Shown here piece by piece: positions 7,868 to 15,391 of a stretch of DNA of 27,573 nucleotides. Made by a program: the position numbers and the translations under genes. The stretch is taken from assembly GCA_934589525.1 (NCBI GenBank), contig CAKTOB010000030.1:1-27573 (forward strand), given 5' to 3'. How positions within the stretch are numbered: the first letter of the stretch is position 1; the number at the start of each line of letters is the position of its first letter. This DNA comes from an uncultured Oscillospiraceae bacterium. GTDB taxonomy: Bacteria > Bacillota > Clostridia > Oscillospirales > Oscillospiraceae. Under the pieces are notes generated by a model. It had not been told where the DNA came from, searched no databases, and worked only from the letters and a program-made list of their open reading frames with translations.

Positions 7868-8502
7868 TGTTTCGTTCCGTTTTTCGCCCCTACGGCCTGG
7901 TCTGGACCATCCTCAATACCATTACGGATATTTTAGGCCTGAGCCTTCTGTGGCTGCTTTGCTCCCTGCCCCTGGTGACGATTGCTCCCGCCACCACGGC
8001 ACTATATGACGCAGTGATCCACGGCATCCGCTATAAAGAGGGCGGGGCCTACCGGCGGTTTTTCAGAACCTTCCGGGCCGAGTGGAAAACCGGCATTCCC
8101 GTGACCCTGCTGTGGGCGGCGGTGCTGGCGGGGCTTGGCTATGTGATGACGGTGCTGCTGGTCATGGCCGGGCAGGACCGCCGCTTTACGGTTTACGCCG
8201 GGGTCTACTTTGGCCTGCTGCTGCTGCCTCTTGGCTGCGCCTGCTGGAGCGTCACCATCCAGTCCCGGTTTACATTTTCCTTTTGGAATCTGACAAAGAC
8301 GGCCCTGCGCATGACCCTGGGGAAGCTTCCTCGGTCCTTCTGCATGGCGGCCTCCACCGTGGGGCTCCTTTGGTTCACCCTCCACTATCCCATCTGGGCC
8401 TTTGCCGCCCCGGCCTGCCTGGTCCTTCTATGGTCCGTGTTCACGGAGCCGGTATTTACCAAGCTGGGGGGTGGGCTCACCGTCCATCAAAGCGACGAAT
8501 AA
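7867..8502 (+). CDS. YesL-like (DUF624) integral membrane protein
   Basis: A 211-residue polytopic membrane protein. The ATG shares a base with the dapF stop (TAATG), so it is coupled to the dap operon. About five hydrophobic segments are visible: ~21-43, ~77-100, ~108-128, ~150-172 and ~175-195. The N-terminal TILNTITDILGLSLLWLLCS followed by LVTIAPATTALYDAV is the characteristic DUF624/YesL pattern. YesL-type proteins are commonly found next to carbohydrate ABC transporters, but their function is unknown. Here the dap neighbours instead suggest a possible envelope role, which is only inference from position. Confidence 0.8.
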   Translation: MFRSVFRPYGLVWTILNTITDILGLSLLWLLCSLPLVTIAPATTALYDAVIHGIRYKEGGAYRRFFRTFRAEWKTGIPVTLLWAAVLAGLGYVMTVLLVMAGQDRRFTVYAGVYFGLLLLPLGCACWSVTIQSRFTFSFWNLTKTALRMTLGKLPRSFCMAASTVGLLWFTLHYPIWAFAAPACLVLLWSVFTEPVFTKLGGGLTVHQSDE

Positions 8503-8506
8503 TTTA

Positions 8507-8668
8507 GGGAAACTCTGAATAAATCGTCTGTGGCTGAGCGGCGAATCTTTTGCTCCCAGACTGCGGCTTGAAAAATGGGAAATACATACAGTATTCCCTC
8601 ATTTTCCAAACCTTGCCTGGAAGCAAAATCTTTCGCCGTCAGCTCTTGCCGATTTAATCAGAGCTTCC
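8507..8668. repeat. Miniature inverted-repeat element, long copy
   Basis: This element of about 162 bases has the same ends as the one at 4690-4769: GGGAAACTCTGAAT at the left and AATCAGAGCTTCC at the right, with the shared right-hand block CTTTCGCCGTCAGCTCTTGC. It also carries about 80 internal bases absent from the short copy. Both copies sit directly after a stop codon at an operon end. There is no transposase; this is a candidate non-autonomous element. Confidence 0.7.
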
Positions 8669-8682
8669 TTAGCAATATGTAC

Positions 8683-8718
8683 AATGTCCATGCCGAATTT
8701 TTGGCATGGACATTTTTT
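8683..8718 (+). terminator. Rho-independent terminator after the dap/yesL-like operon
   Basis: A perfect 12-base stem, AATGTCCATGCC (8683-8694) with GGCATGGACATT (8703-8714), an 8-base loop, and a run of Ts through 8718. It ends the plus-strand transcript that includes dapA-dapF. Confidence 0.85.
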
Positions 8719-8753
8719 ACGAAAAGCAATTCTAAAATTTGTACACTAATTAT

Positions 8754-8782
8754 TTGCCATTTTCAATTATATCTTGTATAAT
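8754..8782 (+). promoter_or_regulatory. Sigma-A promoter for the AraC-family gene
   Basis: TTGCCA (8754-8759), a 17-base spacer, and a consensus TATAAT (8777-8782), 38 bases upstream of the ATG at 8820. The surroundings are AT-rich, unlike the genes, and the gene's RBS (AAAGGAG) follows. Confidence 0.75.
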
Positions 8783-8819
8783 ATTATCGTTACGTCAACT
8801 GGAAAGGAGCTGAAACACA

Positions 8820-9968
8820 ATGATTCAGAATTTGAATCAGGTGAACTTTCAGGGATTTGGTACGGTCCTTCCGGAGCGGGCCCAGACGGTGGCCTCCGTT
8901 CCAAAGAATGCCGTTCAGATCAAGCTGCCCCAGCCGGAGGCCGCGGTCTATCGGACAAAGGCCGATACGCTTTTGGGCTGCTCCGGGAATATGTGTGTTC
9001 TTTCCGTCAGCAAAGACGGGGAAACCTATCAGCATTACTATTTGGACAAGTCCGTTTCCATTCGCCCGGGGGTGCTGTTCTCTCTGAGCGTTTATAAAAA
9101 TGAAGCCACGGTGACCCTCTCTACCGAGGAGCAGCCGGAGCGTGTGGGGGTGGACGTAGGCCACAGTATGCGCATTGACAGCCAGCTGCGGGTGGCGGGG
9201 ATCTATACCTTCTTCTATCAGGAAAAGGAGCAGGGCTTCCTGTTCCCCGGAGAGTCCCACCCCATGCCGGAGCTGACCTATGTGGACCAGGGCACCCTCC
9301 ATTCCGTGGCCGACGGCCAGGACTGGACGCTGCACCAGGGTGACGCTATGCTCTATGCCCCCGACCAGTGGCATATGCAGTACGCGGACATCGGGGTGGC
9401 CCCCCGGTTTGTGACCATTTCCTTTGATTTAGACGGTGGGGACCTCTCCAGCCTCTATGGCCGGAAGCTGGCTGTGCCCCAGGAGGCGGTGACGCTGCTG
9501 CAACAAATGCTCCGCACCCAGGAGCGGATGGACCCCTACTCTACAGATATGCTCATGGCCCAGCTCACCATGCTCCTGCTGCACCTGCTGCGCCAGGCCC
9601 AGTCCCCTTCCGGGGTCAAGCTCCAGGGCACCAACACGGTCCACAGCGAAAACGAGATCATCCGCCATGCCCAGCAGTATATTTCCGCCCACATCCGGGA
9701 AAAGCTCTCCGTCCGCCTCATTGCCCAGCAGGTGGACGTGAGCCCCAGCTATCTGACGGTGCTGTTCCAGAAGAATTTGCAGATCTCCCCCGGCGAATAC
9801 ATCCGCCGCATCAAGCTCCAGGAGAGCAAGCAGATGATAAGAGAAAACAACCTGAACTTCACGGAGATCGCCGCCGCCCTGCAATACTCCACGGTCCACC
9901 ATTTCTCCCGCCAGTTCAAAGAAAAATTCGGCATCACCCCCACGGAGTACGCCCGTTCCGTGCGATAA
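8820..9968 (+). CDS. AraC-family transcriptional regulator with cupin sensor domain
   Basis: A 382-residue regulator. Residues ~1-125 form a module of unknown fold. Residues ~125-205 resemble an AraC-type cupin ligand-binding domain, with HPMPELTYVDQG and the LHQGDAMLYAPDQWHMQ turn. The C-terminal ~100 residues carry the two AraC helix-turn-helix units: LSVRLIAQQVDVSPSYLTVL, then NFTEIAAALQYSTVHHFSRQ ending in FKEKFGITPTEYARSV. AraC proteins with such a sensor usually control sugar-related genes, but no sugar operon adjoins this one, so its targets are unknown. It is a single-gene unit bounded by its own promoter and terminator. Confidence 0.92.
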   Translation: MIQNLNQVNFQGFGTVLPERAQTVASVPKNAVQIKLPQPEAAVYRTKADTLLGCSGNMCVLSVSKDGETYQHYYLDKSVSIRPGVLFSLSVYKNEATVTLSTEEQPERVGVDVGHSMRIDSQLRVAGIYTFFYQEKEQGFLFPGESHPMPELTYVDQGTLHSVADGQDWTLHQGDAMLYAPDQWHMQYADIGVAPRFVTISFDLDGGDLSSLYGRKLAVPQEAVTLLQQMLRTQERMDPYSTDMLMAQLTMLLLHLLRQAQSPSGVKLQGTNTVHSENEIIRHAQQYISAHIREKLSVRLIAQQVDVSPSYLTVLFQKNLQISPGEYIRRIKLQESKQMIRENNLNFTEIAAALQYSTVHHFSRQFKEKFGITPTEYARSVR

Positions 9969-9982
9969 CCCCCAAAAAGTTC

Positions 9983-10018
9983 AAAAAGGCCCGCCGTTTC
10001 GTTTACGGCGGGCTTTTT
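9983..10018 (+). terminator. Rho-independent terminator of the AraC-family gene
   Basis: The G+C-rich stem CCCGCCG/CGGCGGG is extended by A/T pairs, with a 9-base loop and a T run at 10013-10017. It begins 14 bases after the stop codon. Confidence 0.85.
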
Positions 10019-10035
10019 GAGCGAAAGGGGGGAAT

Positions 10036-10096
10036 CAATTGACAATGGACAATTTTGGGGGAGTTGACAGTGGACAGTGGACAGTTGACAGTTATT
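10036..10096. repeat. TTGACA(A/G)T-type short repeat tract
   Basis: Tandem-like degenerate copies of CAATTGACAATGGA and GTTGACAGTGGACAGT. It is the complement of the tract type at 72-121 and 12304-12340. It contains several TTGACA hexamers, which match a -35 box, but I find no well-spaced -10 partner. Confidence 0.7.
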
Positions 10097-10219
10097 GGGT
10101 AGACTTCCGTTGTTCCTTTGAATCCTTCCGGTAAAGCATGTTGGGAACGTACCCGTGTTTGACCGAATGGGCCAAAAAACGGACGTTCTTAGAATTCCCC
10201 GGTTGAAAACATCCCCCTG

Positions 10220-10257
10220 TCAGCGAAACCGTAGGGAACGGCCTATGTGCCGTTCCG
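10220..10257. repeat. Dispersed hairpin repeat (GGAACGGC/GCCGTTCC module)
   Basis: The palindrome GGAACGGC (10235-10242) with GCCGTTCC (10249-10256) is preceded by CAGCGAAACCGTAG. The same ~37 bases recur nearly unchanged at 18807-18844. The segment from 10097 to 10426 contains no convincing gene; it also holds a ~46-base module (10374-10419, GGCGAATCCGTA core) that recurs at 11876-11921 and inverted at 15764-15811. Confidence 0.65.
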
Positions 10258-10426
10258 CACCCGAAAGGACGGTACCGTCCCCGACAACCCCCACACCCCA
10301 AAGCCCGGTACAAAAGCTTCCCCGCCGGGGAAGCTGGCAGGGCGCAGCCCTGACTGATGAGGCAGCGGAGCGGCCTGAAACATTCCAGAAACAGTAGGCG
10401 AATCCGTACAAACGCCCCCCCATACT

Positions 10427-10549
10427 GTCATTCCGACCGCAGCGCAAGCGGAGTGGAGGAATCCACCACGTTGGACAAAGAACCACCACAAGATAAAACA
10501 GGCAACTCGGGAAGATTCCTCGGCTCACTACCGTTCGCTCGGAATGACA
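10427..10549. repeat. ~123-bp TIR element (GTCATTCCGA...GGAATGAC), copy 1
   Basis: Its ends are inverted: GTCATTCCGACCG at the left and CGCTCGGAATGAC at the right. The body includes GGAGTGGAGGAATCCACCAC and CGGGAAGATTCCTCGG. Related copies occur at 12042-12164, 15638-15758 and 19056-19178, all 121-123 bases long. No coding capacity or transposase is seen. It is flanked on the right by a linker module shared with the other repeat clusters. Confidence 0.75.
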
Positions 10550-10637
10550 TGTCGGGGGGCGGTTTTGTTTTATCCACAGGGGTTGTAATTGCGGCGCAGC
10601 GGAACGGCACGCCGTTCTTTCCAAATCTGCAAAAAAT

Positions 10638-10668
10638 TGTAACGAAATACCTTTTCGCAAGTCCTATA
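10638..10668 (+). promoter_or_regulatory. Candidate ECF-type autoregulatory promoter
   Basis: TGTAAC (10638-10643), a 17-base spacer, then GTCCTATA (10661-10668), just ahead of the sigma gene. The second sigma operon has the same layout (TGCAAG, 17 bases, CGACTATA). TGTAAC/TGCAAC-type -35 elements are usual for ECF sigma factors. No good sigma-A promoter is visible here. Confidence 0.45.
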
Positions 10669-10688
10669 GATAGAAAGGAGGCGAAGCA

Positions 10689-11150
10689 GTGGAAGATTAT
10701 GAACAAATATATACCCTTTACTTTCAGGATGTCTACAGATACGTCTGCGCCCTGAGCCGTGATGCAAATCTTGCCGAAGAAATCACCCAAGAGACATTTT
10801 TCAAAGCATTAAAATCCTTGGATTCCTTTCGGGGGCAATGCAGGCTCTATGTTTGGCTTTGTCAAATTGCCAAACACACCTATCTGTCCCACCTGAAAAA
10901 GCGAAAAGAGCCAGAAAGCGAAGAACCGCTGAGCAATTCTGTAGAGGAAATGATGCTTGAGAAGGAATCTGCGTTCCAGATCCATCAGGCACTTCACAAC
11001 CTGTCGGAGCCGTATAAAGAGGTGTTTTCCCTGCGTGTACTGGGAGAGCTATCTTTTCGGCAAATCGGACTTTTATTCGGAAAATCGGAGAATTGGGCGC
11101 GGGTGACGTACCACCGCGCAAGACTCAAAATCAAGGAGGAATTTGAATGA
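10689..11150 (+). CDS. ECF RNA polymerase sigma factor
   Basis: A 153-residue extracytoplasmic-function sigma factor with only regions 2 and 4. Region 2 contains YFQDVYRYVCALSRDANLAE followed by ETFFKALKSLDSF; region 4 contains EPYKEVFSLRVLGELSFRQI and the recognition helix around GKSENWARVTYHRARLKIK. The start is GTG (10689) with AAGGAGG 7 bases upstream; no in-frame ATG upstream has an RBS. It overlaps the anti-sigma gene by ATGA (11147-11150), the usual arrangement for a cognate pair. It is probably autoregulated from the ECF-like promoter upstream. The regulon and signal are unknown. Confidence 0.92.
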   Translation: MEDYEQIYTLYFQDVYRYVCALSRDANLAEEITQETFFKALKSLDSFRGQCRLYVWLCQIAKHTYLSHLKKRKEPESEEPLSNSVEEMMLEKESAFQIHQALHNLSEPYKEVFSLRVLGELSFRQIGLLFGKSENWARVTYHRARLKIKEEFE

Positions 11151-11845
11151 ATTATCCCTGTGGATTGATTCGTGATTTGCTTCCGCTCTATCACGACGAT
11201 GTGTGCAGCCCGGAAAGCCGCGCCGCAATAGAATTGCACTGCACCGGCTGTCCCAATTGCAAAAAAATATTGGATGATCTCCGCTCCATACCGGAACCGC
11301 ACGTGGCTGTGGCAGAGTCAGCTCCATTGGTTCCTATACAAAAAAGATGGAATCGTGAACGGAAATTATTTCTATGGATCGGTCTTGGCATTGCAATTGC
11401 CGTCCTGCTGCTGTTTGGGACAATTACCCTTTTGAGGGAATGGAAATGCGTCCCCATGGGGAAAGAGGACATGGTTGTGACGGACGTTTACCAAACCTCT
11501 GACGGATTGATTCATATTGATTATGACGACTTGTATGATTTGAATTATTACAGCACCTGGATAGAGGTCGGCAGTGACGGCTACGGCTATATTTCGGCCT
11601 ATCGCCCCATTCTGGCAAAGAAAACAAACCACCATCCCAGAGGAACGGCCGGCGTTACTTTCGATCCGGACAGTGCCTTTGCCTTCCTCAATGACGAAAC
11701 CCACACTCCTGTAACAAAAGTCTATCTCGGAATCAAGAACGACCCGGAGAACTCCATCTTGGTCTGGGAGCAAGGCATGGAAGTCCGCACCGCCACCGCC
11801 CAGGAGGAAGCCGACTGGAACAGGCTCAGCCAGCCGAAATCGTAA
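11147..11845 (+). CDS. Zinc-finger (zf-HC2) membrane anti-sigma factor
   Basis: A 232-residue protein with a cytoplasmic N-terminal zinc-binding anti-sigma domain: an upstream Cys in DDVCS, then the HxxxCxxC motif in ELHCTGCPNCKKIL (residues ~26-42). A single transmembrane helix (~76-98, LFLWIGLGIAIAVLLLFGTI) precedes a ~130-residue extracytoplasmic domain of no recognised family. It should hold the preceding sigma factor at the membrane and release it on an external cue. The ATGA overlap with the sigma gene supports pairing. No lipoprotein or protease gene follows; the next 600 bases are repeats. Confidence 0.88.
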   Translation: MNYPCGLIRDLLPLYHDDVCSPESRAAIELHCTGCPNCKKILDDLRSIPEPHVAVAESAPLVPIQKRWNRERKLFLWIGLGIAIAVLLLFGTITLLREWKCVPMGKEDMVVTDVYQTSDGLIHIDYDDLYDLNYYSTWIEVGSDGYGYISAYRPILAKKTNHHPRGTAGVTFDPDSAFAFLNDETHTPVTKVYLGIKNDPENSILVWEQGMEVRTATAQEEADWNRLSQPKS

Positions 11846-11875
11846 AACAATTGTTTCTCCCAGGGGATGCCGCTG

Positions 11876-11921
11876 CCCGAAACACACAGGAGACAATGGG
11901 CGAATCCGTAACAACGTCCCC
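11876..11921. repeat. GGCGAATCCGTA repeat module
   Basis: A ~46-base non-coding module that resembles 10374-10419 and, inverted, 15764-15811; a weaker inverted partial lies near 19550-19580. It lies between the anti-sigma stop and the composite palindromic element. Confidence 0.5.
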
Positions 11922-11966
11922 CGAATATAACCCATGCGGATGAATGGAACTGCCTTCGATGTGCAT

Positions 11967-12238
11967 GTAGGGGCGGCAACCTTGCCGCCCGCCACGTTGC
12001 AAATACAACCTGTGCGGTTAAATGGAACCACCTATCGATATGTCATCCCGACCGAGTGAAACGAGCGGAGGGATCTACTCAAGTTGCAAGCTTTCCCATG
12101 CGTAGGATATTTTTGCAACTTGAGTGGATTCCTCCGCTCCGCTGACGCTACGGTCGGAATGACACGTTGATAGGCGGTTTCATTCATCCACACAGTTTCT
12201 ATTCGAAACGTGGCGGGCGGCAGATTTGCCGCCCCTAC
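11967..12238. repeat. 272-bp nested composite element with ~85-bp terminal inverted repeats
   Basis: The left end reads GTAGGGGCGGCA, hairpin, CCACGT linker, GGAACCACC, GTCATCCCGACCG. The right end is the same series in inverted order, finishing TGCCGCCCCTAC. The core is copy 2 of the 123-bp TIR element (12042-12164). The two ~85-base arms can be aligned almost throughout, so the whole unit is a large imperfect palindrome. It contains no credible ORF. It is the cleanest example of the modular repeat family in this window. Confidence 0.8.
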
Positions 12239-12303
12239 GGTTACGCTGGTTGGAGTACTTTTTGCACCAACGTATTTCAAAAGCGGAAACGTTTGCTGCT
12301 CAA

Positions 12304-12340
12304 TAATTGTCAATTGTCAATTGTCCATTGTCAATTGTTT
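12304..12340. repeat. CAATTGTC short-repeat tract
   Basis: Three to four near-exact copies of TTGTCAATTGTC/CATTG words, matching the tract at 72-121. It lies 60 bases downstream of the 272-bp composite element and directly upstream of the TrpX-like promoter. Confidence 0.7.
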
Positions 12341-12382
12341 TTCAATATGCGGAAAACTTATGATAACCGCGGATTTTCGTGG

Positions 12383-12411
12383 TTGACAAGGGCCTGGGGC
12401 GGATGTATAGT
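12383..12411 (+). promoter_or_regulatory. Sigma-A promoter of the TrpXYZ-like operon
   Basis: A consensus TTGACA (12383-12388), a 17-base spacer, and TATAGT (12406-12411), 68 bases before the start codon. The short leader has no T-box or other riboswitch signature that I can recognise. Confidence 0.75.
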
Positions 12412-12478
12412 AATCGGGAACTAATCCATGACCGGGATACAAAAGTTCATAGAAGAAATACGAAGGGAAGAAAATGAA

Positions 12479-13507
12479 ATGAAAAAAGCACTTGCGCTGG
12501 TTCTGGCAGTGCTGCTGCTGGGAACCTTTACGGCCTGTACAGGCACCGGGTCTTCCGCCGCTGAGACCACAGCCGCCGAGACCACAACCGCTGAAACCAC
12601 CGCTGCGGCAGCCGCGGATACCGCAAAGACCTCTTACCGGGTGGGCATCTGCCAGCTGGTGCAGCATCCGGCGCTGGATGCCGCCACCGAGGGCTTCAAG
12701 GCCGCTCTGACGGAAGCCCTGGGGGACTCCGTGACCTTTGACGAGCAGAACGCCTCCGGCGAGAGCACCAGCTGCGCCACCATTGTCAACGGCTTCGTTG
12801 CCTCCAAGGTAGACCTGATCATGGCCAACGCTACTGCCCCCCTGCAGGCGGCGGTCTCTGCTACGGGCACCATCCCCATTCTGGGCACCTCCGTAACGGA
12901 TTACGCTTCTGCCCTGGAGATCGACAACTGGAACGGCACCGTGGGCACCAACGTCTCCGGCACCTCCGACCTGGCTCCTCTGGACCAGCAGGCCGCCATG
13001 CTGCGGGAGCTGTTCCCCGAGGCCAAGACCGTGGGCCTTGTGTACTGCTCCGCGGAGTCCAACAGCAAGTATCAGGTGGATGTGATCCGCGGGTATCTGG
13101 AAAAAGAGGGCCTGACCTGTGAGGAGTTCGCCTTCACCGATACCAACGACGTCTCCTCCGTGACCCAGAAGGCCTGCGACAAGTCTGACGTGCTCTACAT
13201 CCCCACGGACAACACCGCCGCCTCCAATACCGAGGCCATTGCCAACGTGGTCCTGCCGGCCAAGGTTCCGGTGGTTGCCGGTGAGGAGGGCATCTGCTCC
13301 GGCTGCGGCGTAGCAACCCTCTCCATCAGCTATTATGACCTGGGCTACACCACCGGCAAGATGGCTGTGAAGATCCTGACCGGCGAGGCCGATGTTTCCA
13401 CCATGCCTGTAGAATACGCCCCCCAGGTGACGAAGAAGTACAACGCCGCCAACTGCGAGGCCCTGGGCATCACCCCTCCCGAGGGCTACACCGCCATTGA
13501 GGGATAA
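12479..13507 (+). CDS. ABC transporter substrate-binding lipoprotein (TrpX-like, PF04392 type)
   Basis: A 342-residue extracytoplasmic binding protein, anchored as a lipoprotein. The signal peptide is clear: MKK, hydrophobic core, then lipobox FTAC with Cys20, followed by a Thr/Ala-rich linker (AAETTAAETTTAETTAAAAA region, ~25-48). The mature part begins YRVGICQLVQHPALDAATEG, typical of the ABC_sub_bind family, and contains ILGTSVTDY, VGLVYCSAESNS, LYIPTDNTAASN and the C-terminal PVEYAPQVTKKYNAANCEALGI. In streptococci this family (TrpX) is linked to tryptophan uptake; the real substrate here is uncertain. The start at 12479 is chosen because it gives a proper signal peptide; an in-frame start at 12428 would place 17 charged residues before it. 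First gene of a three-gene importer. Confidence 0.92.
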   Translation: MKKALALVLAVLLLGTFTACTGTGSSAAETTAAETTTAETTAAAAADTAKTSYRVGICQLVQHPALDAATEGFKAALTEALGDSVTFDEQNASGESTSCATIVNGFVASKVDLIMANATAPLQAAVSATGTIPILGTSVTDYASALEIDNWNGTVGTNVSGTSDLAPLDQQAAMLRELFPEAKTVGLVYCSAESNSKYQVDVIRGYLEKEGLTCEEFAFTDTNDVSSVTQKACDKSDVLYIPTDNTAASNTEAIANVVLPAKVPVVAGEEGICSGCGVATLSISYYDLGYTTGKMAVKILTGEADVSTMPVEYAPQVTKKYNAANCEALGITPPEGYTAIEG

Positions 13508-13524
13508 CAGAAAACAGCATTTTT

Positions 13525-13554
13525 CAGGGACAGAGCTCTTTGGCTCTGCCCCTG
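13525..13554 (+). terminator. Intercistronic hairpin (possible attenuating terminator or mRNA stabiliser)
   Basis: CAGGGACAGAGC (13525-13536) pairs with GCTCTGCCCCTG (13543-13554) with one mismatch and a 6-base loop. The T tract after it is poor (GACTTTAG). It lies between the binding-protein and permease genes, where such hairpins often leave the binding protein more abundant than the membrane components. Confidence 0.6.
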
Positions 13555-13596
13555 GACTTTAGTGACCGAACGAAAAAAGATTTGAGGTAAAAAATC

Positions 13597-14532
13597 ATGA
13601 CCTTTCTCTCTCCGCTGCTTCATGCCGCCCCCGGGGCCATTTCCCAGGGCCTGCTGTGGGGCATTATGGCCATCGGCGTGTACATCACTTACAGAATCCT
13701 GGACGTGGCGGACCTGACGGTGGACGGCACCCTGGCCACCGGCGGCGCGGTGTGCATCATGCTCATGCGCTCCGGGTTCAACCCCTGGCTGGCCCTGCTG
13801 TGCGCCTTCCTGGCAGGCCTTCTGGCGGGCCTTGCTACGGGCGTTCTCCACACCCGCTGTGGAATACCCGCCATTCTCTCCGGCATTCTCACCCAGCTGG
13901 CCCTGTATTCTATTAATCTGCGGATCATGGGGGGCAAATCCAACCAGCCCATTTCCGTTGACAAGTACAATCTGGTGGTGTCCCAGCGGTATGTGACGGA
14001 GTTTTCTCTGCGCAATCCCCTGATCCCGGCGGTGGTGACCCTGGTGGTGCTCATCGCCATTCTCTATTGGTTCTTTGGCACGGAATACGGCAGCGCCCTC
14101 CGGGCCACCGGTGCCAATCCCCACATGGCCAGTGCCCAAGGCATCGATACCCGGGTGAGCGTCACCGTGGGCCTGATGCTGAGCAACGGCCTGGTGGCTC
14201 TCGCCGGGGCCTTGCTTGCCCAGTACCAGGGCGCTACGGATGTCAACATGGGCCGGGGCGCCATCGTCATCGGCCTGGCGGCGGTGATCATCGGTGACGT
14301 GCTGCTGGGAAAGGTATTCAGGAATTTTGCCCTGAAGCTGTGTACCGTGGTGGTGGGCGCGGTGGTCTACTACCTGGTGCTGCAAATCGTGCTGCAATTG
14401 GGCCTCAACACCAATGATCTGAAGCTCTTTACCGCCCTGATCGTGGCGCTGTTCCTGTCCATTCCCTATTGGAAGGGCAATGTATTTAAGAAGAAAGCGG
14501 CCAAAACCACGGGAGGGGAACGCCATGCTTGA
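13597..14532 (+). CDS. ABC transporter permease (TrpY-like, BPD_transp_2 type)
   Basis: A 311-residue integral membrane protein with about eight to nine hydrophobic segments across its length. It belongs to the branched-chain amino acid/ribose-type permease fold (BPD_transp_2): it starts with GAISQGLLWGIMAIGVYITY and DVADLTVDGTLATGGAV, and carries the cytoplasmic coupling region ALRATGANPHMASAQGID. It moves the ligand delivered by the upstream lipoprotein. It is followed by the ATPase gene with an 8-base overlap, implying coupling. Confidence 0.92.
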   Translation: MTFLSPLLHAAPGAISQGLLWGIMAIGVYITYRILDVADLTVDGTLATGGAVCIMLMRSGFNPWLALLCAFLAGLLAGLATGVLHTRCGIPAILSGILTQLALYSINLRIMGGKSNQPISVDKYNLVVSQRYVTEFSLRNPLIPAVVTLVVLIAILYWFFGTEYGSALRATGANPHMASAQGIDTRVSVTVGLMLSNGLVALAGALLAQYQGATDVNMGRGAIVIGLAAVIIGDVLLGKVFRNFALKLCTVVVGAVVYYLVLQIVLQLGLNTNDLKLFTALIVALFLSIPYWKGNVFKKKAAKTTGGERHA

Positions 14533-15319
14533 AATCAAAAACGTCAGCAAGACCTTTAATCCCGGCACGGTGAATGCCAAAACCGCCTTGAATGGCCTGA
14601 ACCTGACCCTTCATGACGGAGATTTTGTCACCGTCATCGGCGGCAACGGGGCGGGGAAGTCCACCATGCTCAATGCCGTGGCGGGTACCATCACCGTGGA
14701 CACCGGCTCCATTGTCTTAGACGGCAAGGATCTGACCAGAATGCCGGAATACAAGCGGGCTGCGTTCCTGGGCCGGGTCTTCCAAGACCCCATGATGGGC
14801 ACCGCCGCCACCATGCAGATCGAAGAAAACCTGGCCATGGCCGACCGCCGTGGCAAACGCCGGACCTTGCGCCCTGGCATCACCGGTGCGGACCGGGAGC
14901 GGTATATGGAGCAGCTGAAAATCCTGGATTTGGGCCTGGAGGACCGCATGACCGCCAAGGTGGGCCTCCTCTCCGGCGGCCAGCGCCAGGCCCTGACCCT
15001 CCTCATGGCCACCCTGCAAAAACCGGAACTGCTGCTTCTGGACGAGCATACCGCCGCCCTGGACCCCAAAACCGCAGCCAAGGTTCTGGAAGCCACCCGG
15101 CGCATTGTGGAGCGGAACCACCTGACCACCATGATGATCACCCACAATATGCGCGACGCCATTGCCTACGGCAACCGCCTGATCATGATGTACAACGGCC
15201 ACGTGGCCGTAGACGTCTCCGGCGAAGAAAAACAGCGCCTCACCGTAGAACAGCTCCTGAACCTATTCAGCAAAGCCTCCGGCTCCGACGAAGCCGACGA
15301 CAAGCTGCTGCTGTCGTAA
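14525..15319 (+). CDS. ABC transporter ATP-binding protein (TrpZ-like)
   Basis: The 264-residue nucleotide-binding subunit of the importer. Motifs: Walker A GGNGAGKST (39-47), Q-loop at FQDP (~86-89), ABC signature LSGGQ (149-153), Walker B LLLLDEHTAALD with Asp173/Glu174, and the H-loop ITHNM. The D-loop residues AALD follow the catalytic Glu normally. Note DEHT rather than the usual DEPT, a variant common in this subfamily. The start ATG (14525) lies inside the permease gene, preceded by GGGAGGGG. The C-terminus is short and acidic, with no extra regulatory domain. Confidence 0.93.
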   Translation: MLEIKNVSKTFNPGTVNAKTALNGLNLTLHDGDFVTVIGGNGAGKSTMLNAVAGTITVDTGSIVLDGKDLTRMPEYKRAAFLGRVFQDPMMGTAATMQIEENLAMADRRGKRRTLRPGITGADRERYMEQLKILDLGLEDRMTAKVGLLSGGQRQALTLLMATLQKPELLLLDEHTAALDPKTAAKVLEATRRIVERNHLTTMMITHNMRDAIAYGNRLIMMYNGHVAVDVSGEEKQRLTVEQLLNLFSKASGSDEADDKLLLS

Positions 15320-15330
15320 AAGAATCAATA

Positions 15331-15377
15331 AACCTGCCTGCCTTGTGCTTGGGTGCACAGGACAGGCAGGTTTTTTG
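15331..15377 (+). terminator. Rho-independent terminator of the TrpXYZ-like operon
   Basis: AACCTGCCTG (15331-15340) pairs with CAGGCAGG plus TT (15363-15372), with a second inner pairing CCTTGTGC/GCACAGG, followed by TTTTTT to 15376. It lies 11 bases after the stop codon. Confidence 0.9.
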
Positions 15378-15391
15378 TTGAACGGAAGAAT

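Noticed and set aside
8575..8781. 68-codon plus-strand frame between the yesL-like gene and the AraC gene
   Set aside because: It crosses the miniature repeat, the terminator hairpin and the AraC promoter; no RBS.
10155..10660. Open frames of 73-146 codons on both strands upstream of the first sigma gene
   Set aside because: Cys/Arg/Pro-rich translations of the repeat modules, no RBS, no family resemblance.
12241..12478. T-box or tryptophan-responsive riboswitch ahead of the TrpX-like gene
   Set aside because: No T-box consensus, no terminator/antiterminator pair; the leader after the promoter is only about 60 bases.
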